Source: Rouxiella chamberiensis
GTDB taxonomy: Bacteria; Pseudomonadota; Gammaproteobacteria; Enterobacterales; Enterobacteriaceae
Direction of reading: 5' to 3'
NCBI RefSeq assembly: GCF_026967475.1
Contig: NZ_CP114058.1
Span: 1,612,001 to 1,676,000, forward strand
Length of the DNA: 64,000 nt
The translations under genes and the position numbers were made by a program. A model generated the notes under the pieces. It saw nothing but the letters and a program-made list of their open reading frames with translations, searched no databases and was not told the origin of the DNA. Positions 26,694 through 35,495 of the stretch are shown piece after piece; positions within the stretch are counted from its first letter, which is position 1, and every line of letters begins with the position of its first letter.

Positions 26694-27644
26694 ATGAAAT
26701 TGACACAGCTTCCCCTGAGCCGACTGAGCCTGCTGGCGAGTTTATGTTTTTCGGCGCTGAGCGCTCACGCTGAGAACGAAGTTACGCTTCGCATCGCCGA
26801 CCAGAAAGGCAATATGCGCGCCCAGCTTGAAGCCGCCAACAAGTTGCAGAATCTGCCTTACAAGATCGAGTGGTCGGAATTTCCGGCCGCTGCCCCGCTT
26901 GCCGAAGCGCTGAACGCCCAGGCGGTAGACATTGGCGTGATTGGCGATGCGCCGCTGCTGTTTGCCGAAGCGGCGGGCGCGCAGGTCAAAGCGCTGGTTG
27001 TCGACAAGACCGATGCCTACGGCACGGCATTGATTGTGCGCCCCGACAGTCCGATTCATCAGGCTGCCGATTTAAAAGGTAAAACCATCGCCACCAATAA
27101 AGGGTCGATTGGCCATTATGTTGCGCTGAAAGCCCTGGCCTCGGCGGGGTTGACCAGCAAGGATGTCACCTTCCGTTATCTCGCGCCCAGCGATGCCAAA
27201 CTGGCGCTGATTAGAGGCTCGGTCGATGTGTGGGCAACGTGGGAACCTTATACCGCCTATGCCGAAACGCAGGATCATCTTCGCGTAGCCATTAATGGGC
27301 GCGGATTACGTTCGGGCAATACCTTTCTTGCCGCCACCGATATGGCGCTCAAGGATGCTGGCAAACGCCAGGCCATCGCGGATTACGTGCAGCGTCTGGC
27401 CGACTCTCAGGTCTGGGCGTATCAACATATTGATGCCTACAGTGTGACACTCGCCAACATCATCGGTTTTCCGCCCGAGGCCACCAAACTGTCGTTTGGC
27501 CGCAGTCAGGCCAAATGGCAAACCATTGACTCTCACACCATTGAACAGCAGCAGGAAACCGCCGACTTCTATTTTCAGGCCGGTCTGTTACCCCACAAAT
27601 TCGATGTGAAGGAGACATTCTACAACAACATCAAGGTTAATTAG
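26694..27644 (+). CDS. Aliphatic sulfonate ABC transporter binding protein (SsuA-like)
   Basis: A 316-residue periplasmic protein with a signal peptide ending SALSAHA. The core has the SsuA/TauA pattern: VDIGVIGDAPLLFAEAAG, ALIVRPDSPIHQAADLKGKTIATNKGSIGHY and SVDVWATWEPYTAYAE. It would deliver organosulfonates to an SsuBC permease. No permease or ATPase gene follows; downstream, directly after the stop codon, begins the long inverted-repeat element at 27645. The start is ATG 26694, 18 bases inside the longer frame, matching the leader peptide. Confidence 0.87.
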   Translation: MKLTQLPLSRLSLLASLCFSALSAHAENEVTLRIADQKGNMRAQLEAANKLQNLPYKIEWSEFPAAAPLAEALNAQAVDIGVIGDAPLLFAEAAGAQVKALVVDKTDAYGTALIVRPDSPIHQAADLKGKTIATNKGSIGHYVALKALASAGLTSKDVTFRYLAPSDAKLALIRGSVDVWATWEPYTAYAETQDHLRVAINGRGLRSGNTFLAATDMALKDAGKRQAIADYVQRLADSQVWAYQHIDAYSVTLANIIGFPPEATKLSFGRSQAKWQTIDSHTIEQQQETADFYFQAGLLPHKFDVKETFYNNIKVN

Positions 27645-27852
27645 ATTTTGGAAATCTAGGGCAAAATTTTTTATAGATTGGGAATCTAAAGGCAACTTTT
27701 AAATACTAGGTCAAGTTCAACAGCATGCGCTGCGCTTACTGGCGACGGCCCGGAGGCGCGGCTTTAATGCCAATGTTCAGGGCAATAGGCTCCGAGGAAT
27801 TTTTCCGGTTTCAAAACTTCAATGGGCATTTGACCCACAGCGCCGGAACCGG

Positions 27853-27880
27853 GCAAGAGGTGGAAGGCGCCACCTCTTGC
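27853..27880. other. Hairpin inside left arm of the inverted-repeat element
   Basis: Perfect 11-bp stem GCAAGAGGTGG / CCACCTCTTGC with a 6-base loop. It occupies the place in the left arm that corresponds to the hairpin at 28432 in the right arm, although the stem sequences differ. Confidence 0.75.
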
Positions 27881-28431
27881 ATCTCTGCGCCTTTTGTCCT
27901 CGCCAAGCCGTGCCATTCTCAAGTTTGTAGATCTTTCCAGACGCTTCCGCGCGTGGCGTAGGTCGCGCCGCTTCGCGGTCCCTTCACTCCGTTCGCAAGC
28001 CAAAGACGTCTTGCTCAACTTCACTCAGCGCCGCCCCGAATCCGCCAGTATCAGCTTCTACCCAAAATCGTGTTCATCCTTCCGCGTCGCCTGCCCACAA
28101 ACGGCTTATTTCTGGAAGCGAAAATATGAAAGACCTTACTTACCCCCATTTCCAGAATGATTAAACAGAGGGTTTATGCAGTACACGAAAAACATATAAG
28201 CTTTTCCCTTTGAGGGAACGGGTCTTGACCGCGGGCGGGTTGCCGGTTTTGGGGTAGAGGCTGTGATTGGTGGTATCAGGGCGGCGCGGAACGGCGTGAG
28301 CGAGACGTGTTTGGCTCGCGAGCGGAGTGACGGGAGCGCGGAGCGCCGCGACCCACGCCACACGGCGGAGTAACTGAAACGATGTCGTTATTTTGCACCT
28401 ATCGCGTCGCGAGGGCAAAGGGCCCGGGATT

Positions 28432-28463
28432 CCAAAGGGTGTGGGCCCAGGCACACCCTTTGG
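28432..28463. other. Hairpin inside right arm of the inverted-repeat element
   Basis: Perfect 12-bp stem CCAAAGGGTGTG / CACACCCTTTGG with an 8-base G+C-rich loop. It is the counterpart of the left-arm hairpin, with an unrelated stem sequence. Confidence 0.75.
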
Positions 28464-28579
28464 GCGGTCTGGGCCGCCGCCCAGTAAGCGCAGCGCATGC
28501 CGTTGAACTTGAAATTAAATTTGAAATTAAAAACCAAACTTTGCCTTTAGATTTCCCAAATCTAAATCTAAATCTAAAC

Positions 28580-29542
28580 CTAGATCTCGTAGTCTATGAC
28601 GACGCCAGTTTCACTCTGCGGCTGCTTGAAGACTTTCTCTTTGATCTCGTTAATCGACAGGCTTTGATTACACAGCTCGATAAAACGCCAGACATAGTTA
28701 CGTTGTAACTGCGAGCGCTTGAGGCCGAGCCAGACGGTGTTGGACTCGAACAGATGCTCGGCATTGAGCAGTTTCAAACCGCGATCGCGCTCGGGATCAA
28801 AGGCTTTGTCGGCCAGAATTCCGACCCCCAAACCAAGCTCGACGTAGGTTTTGATGACGTCGGAGTCCTGCGCGCTCAACACGATGTCAGGGTTGAGGCC
28901 GTTTTGCTCGAACGCACTGTCGACCCGCGAACGGCCGGTGATGCCCTGTCGATAGGTCACCAGCGAATATTCGCTGAGCTGCTGCAAGGTCACCGGCTGC
29001 TTCTCAAGCAACGGATGGCCGTCCGGGACCAGAATGGCGTGATGCCAGCGGTAATAAGGAAAGGCTGCGACAGAGGGATCGTTGATGAGCTTTTCACTGG
29101 CAATGGCGACATCCGCCTGCCCGCTGAGCAACATCGCCAGCACTTCCTGCGGAGAACCCTGATGCAGTTCGAGCCGCACCGCCGGATACACGGCGCGAAA
29201 CGCCTTGATGACCCGTGGCAGACTGTAGCGCGCCTGCGTATGTGTGGTTGCGATGGTCAGTACGCCCGCATCTTCCTTGGAGAAAATATCCGCCAGACGA
29301 CGAATATTTTGCGCCTCGTTGAGAATACGTTCCGCGACGGAAAGCAACTCTTTGCCAGGCTCGGTCAAGCCGAGCAAACGTTTACCGCGACGAATGAAAA
29401 TTTCGACGCCGAGCTCGTCTTCCAGCTCGCGAATATGACGACTGACCCCTGACTGCGAAGTGAAAAGCATATTGGACACTTCGGTCAGGTTGTAATTGCA
29501 TCGCGCTGATTCCCGAATAATTTTTAGCTGTTGGAAATTCAC
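28580..29542 (-). CDS. cbl: LysR-type sulfur regulator Cbl
   Basis: A 320-residue CysB-family LysR regulator, opening MNFQQLKIIRESARCNYNLT like E. coli Cbl (316 residues). Helix-turn-helix TEVSNMLFTSQSGVSRHIRE; effector domain with TIATTHTQARYSLP, YRQGITGRSR and SAQDSDVIKTYVELGLGVG, the wording that separates CysB/Cbl from other LysR proteins. Cbl activates sulfonate-use genes (ssu, tau) when sulfate and cysteine are short. The neighbouring monooxygenase, binding protein and rhodanese genes are its likely targets. The C-terminus IDYEI is as expected, so the adjoining repeat did not damage the gene. Confidence 0.92.
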   Translation of the reverse strand: MNFQQLKIIRESARCNYNLTEVSNMLFTSQSGVSRHIRELEDELGVEIFIRRGKRLLGLTEPGKELLSVAERILNEAQNIRRLADIFSKEDAGVLTIATTHTQARYSLPRVIKAFRAVYPAVRLELHQGSPQEVLAMLLSGQADVAIASEKLINDPSVAAFPYYRWHHAILVPDGHPLLEKQPVTLQQLSEYSLVTYRQGITGRSRVDSAFEQNGLNPDIVLSAQDSDVIKTYVELGLGVGILADKAFDPERDRGLKLLNAEHLFESNTVWLGLKRSQLQRNYVWRFIELCNQSLSINEIKEKVFKQPQSETGVVIDYEI

Positions 29543-29662
29543 CGTTGCACCCCTGTTAATTGTACTTGTGCCCTATTGTTACGTTCTCGCCATGAATAGG
29601 ACAAATACGAAAAAAAGTTACTTATGCTTTTTCCTAATAAGGGTGCTGCGGTTATTCCATTT

Positions 29663-30622
29663 TTATGCTGTCAGCATGTCAGGAATCGGCGTCTTGACCG
29701 GCTCGCCGCTAAAATGAGCAGACAGGTTATCGACCACCAGCTGTACCATGTTATGCATCGCTTCGGGCGAGCGCCCGGCCACGTGCGGCGTCAGTACAAG
29801 ATTATGTCGAATGCCGACCAACTCGTCGGGCACTTCGGGTTCGCCGTCAAGCACGTCCAGCGCGGCACCGGCGATGCCGTGACTTGTCAGGCTGTCTATT
29901 ACCGCGCGGGTATCCACCACGGTGCCACGGGCAATATTGATTAAATATCCCTGCGGACCCAATGCGCGAAGCACGTCGGCATCGACCAGTTTCAGCGTGT
30001 CTTTTCCACCGGGTGTGGCGACTACCAGATAATCGGCCCACTGGGCCAACGCCAGTCGGCTCTCGAAATAGCGATAAGGGCTGTCGGCAATCTCGCGGCG
30101 GTTGAAATACCCGACCGGCATGTCAAAACCAGCCGCACAGCGCCTGGCGATCAGCGCGCCGATATTGCCCATACCGATAATCCCCAGCTTCTTGCCGGAC
30201 ATGCCCGGCGGTACATCGCGCGACTGCGCCCATTCGCCGTGGCGGGTGCGATGGTCAAAATAGGGGATGAGGCGCGTCACCGCGAGCATCAAGGCCACCG
30301 TATGGTCGGCAACCGCCGCGCTATTGGTACCTGGCCCGTGCGTGACCTTGATGTTGCGCGCCTTCGCGGCGGCAAAGTCGATACGCTCATAGCCCACGCC
30401 CTGCGCACAGATGATTTCAAGGTTAGGCAGTGCGGCAATCTGCTCGGCAGTAATGCCGATGGTGCCGATGGTCAATACCGCGCGAACGCGGGCAGCGTCA
30501 TCGGCCGTCAGCGAATCGCGTTCTGCCGGTGTCAGAGCAAACAGGATGTCGAATCCGGCCTGCTGGTAATAGGCGATAAACTTGTCTTCGACAGGAATAT
30601 AGCTCAATACGGTGGTTTTCAT
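29663..30622 (-). CDS. D-2-hydroxyacid dehydrogenase
   Basis: A 319-residue NAD(P)-dependent 2-hydroxyacid dehydrogenase (glyoxylate/hydroxypyruvate reductase-like). The Rossmann motif is GIIGMGNIGALIARR. The catalytic triad is visible as Arg in NIARGTVVD, Glu in DGEPEVPDEL and His in LTPHVAGRS. An open frame extends to 30904, but the ATG at 30622 has GGGGGAGGA just upstream and matches the family N-terminus. It is divergent from the debranching enzyme gene at 30862. The real substrate (glyoxylate, hydroxypyruvate or another 2-oxoacid) is not determined. Confidence 0.85.
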   Translation of the reverse strand: MKTTVLSYIPVEDKFIAYYQQAGFDILFALTPAERDSLTADDAARVRAVLTIGTIGITAEQIAALPNLEIICAQGVGYERIDFAAAKARNIKVTHGPGTNSAAVADHTVALMLAVTRLIPYFDHRTRHGEWAQSRDVPPGMSGKKLGIIGMGNIGALIARRCAAGFDMPVGYFNRREIADSPYRYFESRLALAQWADYLVVATPGGKDTLKLVDADVLRALGPQGYLINIARGTVVDTRAVIDSLTSHGIAGAALDVLDGEPEVPDELVGIRHNLVLTPHVAGRSPEAMHNMVQLVVDNLSAHFSGEPVKTPIPDMLTA

Positions 30623-30861
30623 GTGTCCTCCCCCAAAACGGTCGTCAGGCCAAAATAACGGCCATAAAGTGCCACGCGGGTCTGTCAATGTGATAGCTAA
30701 ACCGGACTCGGCGGGCCATTTACTATCCTGTAACAACCTAAACTTGTACAGTATTTCAGCCGAATCATCTGTTTCAAGGTGCGTTTGTAAAACTGCGTCT
30801 ACACTCCAATCATGCGCTTTGTATTCACTTGCTCGTTTACTCTCCCGGAGAACACCCAACG

Positions 30862-33135
30862 ATGGCCAAAGCCCCACCCAACAAACCCGTTGTCCCGACT
30901 GCACCCCTTGAAACCCCGATTAAACCCCAGGCACAGGTCGACGTAGAAGTTAACGAACATGGCGTTCGTCTCATTCATCCTTACAGTGACGGCGAGCTGG
31001 TTAAAAATTTCGACAGCGGGCACAAAACTCGCGTCCGTGAAGGTTTGCCGGTCCCGCTGGGCGCAACCTGGGACGGACTTGGCGTCAACTTTGCCATCTT
31101 CTCGGCCAATGCCACCAAGGTCGAACTGTGCCTGTTCAATGAAGACGGCGAAGAGTATGACCGTATCGAGTTGCCGGAATATACCGACGAGGTGTGGCAC
31201 GGCTATCTGCCGGATGCGCGGCCGGGCATGCTCTACGGCTATCGCGTGCACGGGCCGTATGCGCCGCACGAAGGCCACCGTTTCAACCCGGCCAAACTGC
31301 TGCTGGACCCCTACGCCAAGCAGATAGTCGGCGACCTGCAATGGGACGACGCCCTGTTTGCCTACGACATGAAAAGCGAGAAGAAAGATCTGGTGGTCGA
31401 CGATCGCGACAGCGCAGCGTTCCTGCCGAAATGCCGCGTCATCGACCCCGCTTTCTCGTGGTCGCGTTCGCGCAAGAACCCGGTGCCGTGGGAACAGACC
31501 ATTATTTATGAAACCCACGTGCGGGGCTATACCAAACGCCATCCGGCGGTACCCGAACATTTGCGCGGAACCTTCTCCGGCATGAGCACGCCGCAAATCG
31601 TGGACTACATCAAGTCGCTGGGTGTCACTACCATCGAGCTGATGCCTATCCACGCCTTTACCGACGATCGCCATCTTCAGGACAAGGGGCTGCACAACTA
31701 CTGGGGCTATAACACGCTGAGCTTCTTTGCGCCGCATCCGCAGTATATGGCGACGCATACCATCAGCGAGTTCAAGCAGATGATTGCCACGCTGCACGCG
31801 GCGGAAATCGAGGTGATCCTCGACGTGGTGTACAACCATACCGCCGAGGGCAACGAACTGGGGCCGACCCTGTCGTTCAAGGGTATCGACAACGCCAGCT
31901 ACTATCGCCTGATGCCTGAAAACAAGCGCTATTACATCAATGACACCGGCACCGGCAACACGCTGAACCTGAGTCATCCGCGCGTACTGCAAATGGTCAC
32001 CGACTCCCTGCGTTACTGGGCCACGGAGATGCAGGTGGATGGATTCCGCTTCGATTTAGCCACCATTCTTGGCCGCGAAAGCTACGGTTTTGATGAAGGC
32101 TGCGGTTTCCTCGACACCTGCCGTCAAGACCCTATCCTCAGCCAGTGCAAGCTGATTGCCGAACCCTGGGACTGCGGCCCCGGCGGCTATCAGGTAGGCG
32201 GTTTCCCGCCGGGCTGGGTGGAATGGAACGACCGTTTCCGCGACTCGGTACGTCAGTTCTGGCGCGGCGACGAAGGGCAACTGGCCGAGTTCACCACTCG
32301 CCTTTCCGGTTCGGCGGATATCTTCAACCACCGTGGCCGCAAGCCTTATGCCTCCGTGAACTTTATTACCGCCCACGACGGCTTTACCCTCAATGATCTT
32401 GTCTCGTATCAGGACAAGCACAATGAGGAGAACGGCGAGGACAGTCAGGACGGCACCGACAACAATATCTCGGCCAACTATGGCTTTGAGGGGGAAACGG
32501 ACGACCCGGCCATCAACGAGCTGCGTTTGCGGCAGATGCGCAATATGCTGGCGACGCTGTTCTTCGCGCAGGGTACGCCCATGCTGCTGGCCGGTGACGA
32601 GTTTGCGCGTACGCAGAACGGCAACAATAATGCCTACTGTCAGGACACGCCGATAGCCTGGATAAACTGGGAGATAGAAGAACGCGGCAAAGCGATGATT
32701 CTGTTTACCTATCGCCTGATTGCACTGCGCAAGCGCTTCCCTATCCTGCATCGCGGCCGTTTCCTGACCGGGAAACTGCACGAAAAACTCGATGTCAAAG
32801 ACGTCAGCTGGTTCCAGCCCAACGGTGAAGAGATGACCGAGGAAGCCTGGTCCGACGCGCATGCCAAGTGTATCGGCATGATGCTCGACGGGCGTGCGCA
32901 GCCTACCGGTCTTATTCGTTATGGTTCATTGAGCACGGTATTACTGCTGTTCAATGCTGCACATGAAGACGTGGTATTTACGTTGCCGTCCGTGGCGCAC
33001 GGGGAAAGCTGGCGTCATATTATGGATACGTATCAACCGGATGACATCAACGAGCATCACGTTGATTTCGGCTCGAGCTACACCTGTACCTCCCGTACGG
33101 TGGTGCTGTTCGAGCTTATCAGCCGCTCCAAGTAA
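30862..33135 (+). CDS. glgX: Glycogen debranching enzyme, GlgX/TreX (isoamylase) family
   Basis: A 757-residue GH13 enzyme that hydrolyses alpha-1,6 branches of glycogen. An N-terminal CBM48 domain (residues ~60-180, PLGATWDGLGVNFAIFSAN) precedes the catalytic barrel. Catalytic positions are the nucleophile Asp in VDGFRFDLA, the acid Glu in LIAEPWD and the Asp in ITAHDGFTLNDLV. The Pro-rich extension of about 45 residues at the N-terminus and total length make it longer than E. coli GlgX (~657). It is isolated from any glg operon here, so it may be a second debranching enzyme. ATG 30862 is preferred over the frame start at 30829 because CGGAGAAC precedes it. Confidence 0.9.
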   Translation: MAKAPPNKPVVPTAPLETPIKPQAQVDVEVNEHGVRLIHPYSDGELVKNFDSGHKTRVREGLPVPLGATWDGLGVNFAIFSANATKVELCLFNEDGEEYDRIELPEYTDEVWHGYLPDARPGMLYGYRVHGPYAPHEGHRFNPAKLLLDPYAKQIVGDLQWDDALFAYDMKSEKKDLVVDDRDSAAFLPKCRVIDPAFSWSRSRKNPVPWEQTIIYETHVRGYTKRHPAVPEHLRGTFSGMSTPQIVDYIKSLGVTTIELMPIHAFTDDRHLQDKGLHNYWGYNTLSFFAPHPQYMATHTISEFKQMIATLHAAEIEVILDVVYNHTAEGNELGPTLSFKGIDNASYYRLMPENKRYYINDTGTGNTLNLSHPRVLQMVTDSLRYWATEMQVDGFRFDLATILGRESYGFDEGCGFLDTCRQDPILSQCKLIAEPWDCGPGGYQVGGFPPGWVEWNDRFRDSVRQFWRGDEGQLAEFTTRLSGSADIFNHRGRKPYASVNFITAHDGFTLNDLVSYQDKHNEENGEDSQDGTDNNISANYGFEGETDDPAINELRLRQMRNMLATLFFAQGTPMLLAGDEFARTQNGNNNAYCQDTPIAWINWEIEERGKAMILFTYRLIALRKRFPILHRGRFLTGKLHEKLDVKDVSWFQPNGEEMTEEAWSDAHAKCIGMMLDGRAQPTGLIRYGSLSTVLLLFNAAHEDVVFTLPSVAHGESWRHIMDTYQPDDINEHHVDFGSSYTCTSRTVVLFELISRSK

Positions 33136-33142
33136 GCCGCTT

Positions 33143-33166
33143 CGCGCCCGGGTTTTCCCGGGCGCG
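33143..33166 (+). terminator. Hairpin after the debranching enzyme gene
   Basis: Perfect 10-bp stem CGCGCCCGGG / CCCGGGCGCG with a TTTT loop between convergent genes; no T-run follows, so termination is probable but not classical. Confidence 0.55.
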
Positions 33167-33180
33167 ATAGGTTATACCCG

Positions 33181-34032
33181 CTACAGATTGCCGTGCATCA
33201 GCCAGGCTTTTAACCCCAGCGCATCGTGATAATGCGAATAGCCGCGCGGCCCACCTGCAATTACCATCAACACGTCCTGCCCTTTCAGTTTCGTATAGAC
33301 AATCAGACAGTGCCCCGCCTGATCGGTAAAGCCGGTTTTCTGCAAGACGATGTTCCAGGTCTTGTTGTTGATAAGCCCGTCGGAACTGCGATACACCAGC
33401 TGCCCACGCCCCGGATGCACCACATAGCGTTTGTCGGTAGAAAGCTGGCGAATCAGTGCGTAGCGGTAGGCGTGTTTCGCCATAATAGCCAAATCATGTG
33501 CCGAGGCCGTGTTGCGGGGTGTCAGGCCCGTCGCATCATAAAAATGGGTGTGGCGCATGCCATAAGCCCGCGCCTTGCGGTTCATCTGGCGAATAAAGGC
33601 ACGACGCCCGCCAGGATAATAGCGGCTCAGGGCCGCCGCGGCCCGGTTCTCGGACGACATCAACGCAATGTGCAGCATGTCTTTACGCGACAGCGTCGAG
33701 CCAATCGTCAAACGCGAATGGGTATGTTTGAGCAGGTCGCGATCGGCCGAGGTCACGGTAATTTTCTGCGTTAACGACTGTTTACTGTCGAGCACCACCA
33801 TGGCGGTCATCAGTTTGGTCAGCGAAGCCATCGGATAGGCTCTCGCGGTATTTTTCTGATACAGCACGCGGCCGTTGGAGGCGTTCATGACCAGCACGGA
33901 TCGGGACAACATGGGCGGATAGGTTTTCGCCATGACCGGGGTTGCCACCGCGGTGAGCAGCATAAAGACGGAAATCAGCAGACGGGGAGAACACAATTTT
34001 ACAGCGCGGGGAAAAAATGACATGACAACCAT
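33181..34032 (-). CDS. PbpG-like D,D-endopeptidase (penicillin-binding protein 7 family)
   Basis: A 283-residue periplasmic S11 peptidase with a signal peptide (to VMAK). All three active-site motifs are present: SLTK (Ser70, Lys73), SEN (127-129) and KTG (232-234). The surrounding wording MLHIALMSSENRAAAALSRYYPGG and QKTGFTDQAGHCL is that of E. coli PBP7, which cuts D-Ala-mDAP cross-links in peptidoglycan. It is shorter than PBP7 and lacks the long C-terminal tail; it could be a paralogue rather than the orthologue. ATG codons at 34032 and 34023 are both possible starts; neither has a strong ribosome-binding site. Confidence 0.88.
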   Translation of the reverse strand: MVVMSFFPRAVKLCSPRLLISVFMLLTAVATPVMAKTYPPMLSRSVLVMNASNGRVLYQKNTARAYPMASLTKLMTAMVVLDSKQSLTQKITVTSADRDLLKHTHSRLTIGSTLSRKDMLHIALMSSENRAAAALSRYYPGGRRAFIRQMNRKARAYGMRHTHFYDATGLTPRNTASAHDLAIMAKHAYRYALIRQLSTDKRYVVHPGRGQLVYRSSDGLINNKTWNIVLQKTGFTDQAGHCLIVYTKLKGQDVLMVIAGGPRGYSHYHDALGLKAWLMHGNL

Positions 34033-34279
34033 AAGACGTTTAAAAATGAATGGATGACTTCAACAACACAGAGACAAGACAACCGCTTCCTGAAGACGTA
34101 GGCGGAGAAAACGTGAGATTCGTCAATGACAAAAGCGCTCCCCTGACGACAAATAGTGCCTAACTTACCTGAGCCTGCCTAAAGGTAAATTGTAAAAAAA
34201 TCGTTGCAGATTACGGACAACCCCGCCGCATCAGGCTTTGCGGCGAGGCTTTTAAGACAGTTCCTAAGTCTCGATGTAC

Positions 34280-35329
34280 CTACTTCTCGGCGTCGCGCAG
34301 GTATGCCTTGAATTGCGGCGTCATGGTGATTTTAAAACCATTGGGCTCTTTGGTTATCAGATAAACGGCAAGATGCTCTTTTTCGGCCAGCGCCAGCGCC
34401 TTGTCGGTGCCGAGAACCATCAGGCCGGTATCCCAGCCGTCGGCCTCAAGCGCCGTCGGCGCAATCACCGTGGCCGACACCAGTTTGTGCGTAATAGGTC
34501 GGCCCGTTGCGGGGTCGATAATGTGCGATAACCGCTTGCCGTCGAGCTCATAGTAGTTGCGATAACTGCCGGAAGTGCTGATGCCCATGCCCTGTAAATC
34601 GACAATGGCTTCGACGGCGTTTTCCTTGTCGGTAGGTTTTTGAATCGCCACCTGCCACGGTTTGCCCTGCGGGTTTTTACCCCGCGAAACCACGGCGCCG
34701 CCGACCGACACCAGATAATCGCTGATGCCGTTGCCTTCGACCAGACGCGCCAGATGATCCGTCGCGTACCCTTCGCCGACGGTAGAGAGATCGACATACA
34801 GGTTCGGCAGGTCTTTCTGTAAATACTGGCCGTCGGCTTGCTGAATCACCTTGAGATGCTGAAGACCCACTTCGTCTCTTGCCGCCGCTATCTGCTGCGC
34901 ATCGGGCATTTTTACCGGCTCTTTGCTCGGCCCGAATCCCCATAGGTTGACCAGCGGCCCAACGGTAATGTCCATCGCGCCTGCGGTTTTCTCGCCGATG
35001 CGCAGCGAGGTTATCACGGCGTCGGCCATGCCTCGGCTGACCGGTTGCGGCGCAGTGCCGAGATACTGATTGAAGCGCGACAGCACGGAGTCATCTTTAT
35101 AGGTTGAAAGCTCGTGGTCGTCTTCCTTCAACTGCGCCTCGATTTGTCGACGCAGTTCCGGCTCGCGGCTTTTGTCCAGTCCGACCATGCTTACCCGATA
35201 ATAGGTGCCCATCGTTTTACCGGAGATAACCACCGGCTGGGCCGCGTTGTCTGTCGGGCCGCATGCGCAAAGCACTGCGCCGCAGCTCAAAAGGAAGGAG
35301 GCGGGTAAAACATGACGGGTAAACAACAT
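34280..35329 (-). CDS. apbE: FAD:protein FMN transferase ApbE, lipoprotein
   Basis: A 349-residue ApbE flavin transferase, which attaches FMN to a threonine of Na+-translocating and other membrane flavoproteins. A lipoprotein signal ends LCAC, so it is anchored in the periplasm. Family markers: GKTMGTYYRVSM, MADAVITSL, the conserved NLYVDLSTVGEGYATD, VSVGGAVVSRGKN and SHIIDPATGRPI with the metal-binding residues, then the DGWDTGLMVLG block. A GTG at 35341 opens the frame slightly earlier; ATG 35329 is preferred. No Rnf or Nqr genes are in the window. Confidence 0.92.
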   Translation of the reverse strand: MLFTRHVLPASFLLSCGAVLCACGPTDNAAQPVVISGKTMGTYYRVSMVGLDKSREPELRRQIEAQLKEDDHELSTYKDDSVLSRFNQYLGTAPQPVSRGMADAVITSLRIGEKTAGAMDITVGPLVNLWGFGPSKEPVKMPDAQQIAAARDEVGLQHLKVIQQADGQYLQKDLPNLYVDLSTVGEGYATDHLARLVEGNGISDYLVSVGGAVVSRGKNPQGKPWQVAIQKPTDKENAVEAIVDLQGMGISTSGSYRNYYELDGKRLSHIIDPATGRPITHKLVSATVIAPTALEADGWDTGLMVLGTDKALALAEKEHLAVYLITKEPNGFKITMTPQFKAYLRDAEK

Positions 35330-35495
35330 GGAAAAACTCACTTAGCTGACGCAATGATTGTGATACTGGAAAACCCCTGTCGTCATTTAAAGCGCGGCTT
35401 CAATGATGACGGGGGCAGAGTATACAACCTGAATTAAACAAGAGGCTAACGATGCAGGGCTTTGAAAAACAAAACCCTGCGGGTTGAAGAAAGGT

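Larger units (their letters stand above)
27645..28579. repeat. ~935-bp giant imperfect inverted repeat, non-coding
   Basis: Two arms of roughly 420-450 bases face each other about a centre near 28110. Outer arms: 27710-27750 (TCAAGTTCAACAGCATGCGC... ending in ACGGCCC) matches the reverse complement of 28472-28512 almost base for base. Inner arms: 27950-28062 matches the reverse complement of 28248-28366 at about 75-80% by eye, for example CACTCCGTTCGCAAGCC against CACTCCGCTCGCGAGCC. Both ends carry AGATTTGGGAATCT-like and ATCTAA repeats. The element fills the gap between two convergent genes exactly, from the stop of the ssuA-like gene to the stop of cbl. Short frames inside exist only because the arms are G+C-rich. 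Transposase, tRNA or rRNA sequence: none seen. Confidence 0.8.

Noticed and set aside
27725..28708. Several short frames inside the inverted-repeat element
   Set aside because: They overlap one another on both strands, lack ribosome-binding sites and follow from the G+C-rich arms; better explained as repeat structure than genes.
29663..30904. Longer 413-residue form of the 2-hydroxyacid dehydrogenase
   Set aside because: The extra 94 codons cross the divergent promoter and the start of glgX, and the internal ATG has a near-perfect Shine-Dalgarno.
30799..31992. 397-codon minus-strand frame opposite the debranching enzyme
   Set aside because: Overlaps the catalytic core of glgX completely and has no family features.
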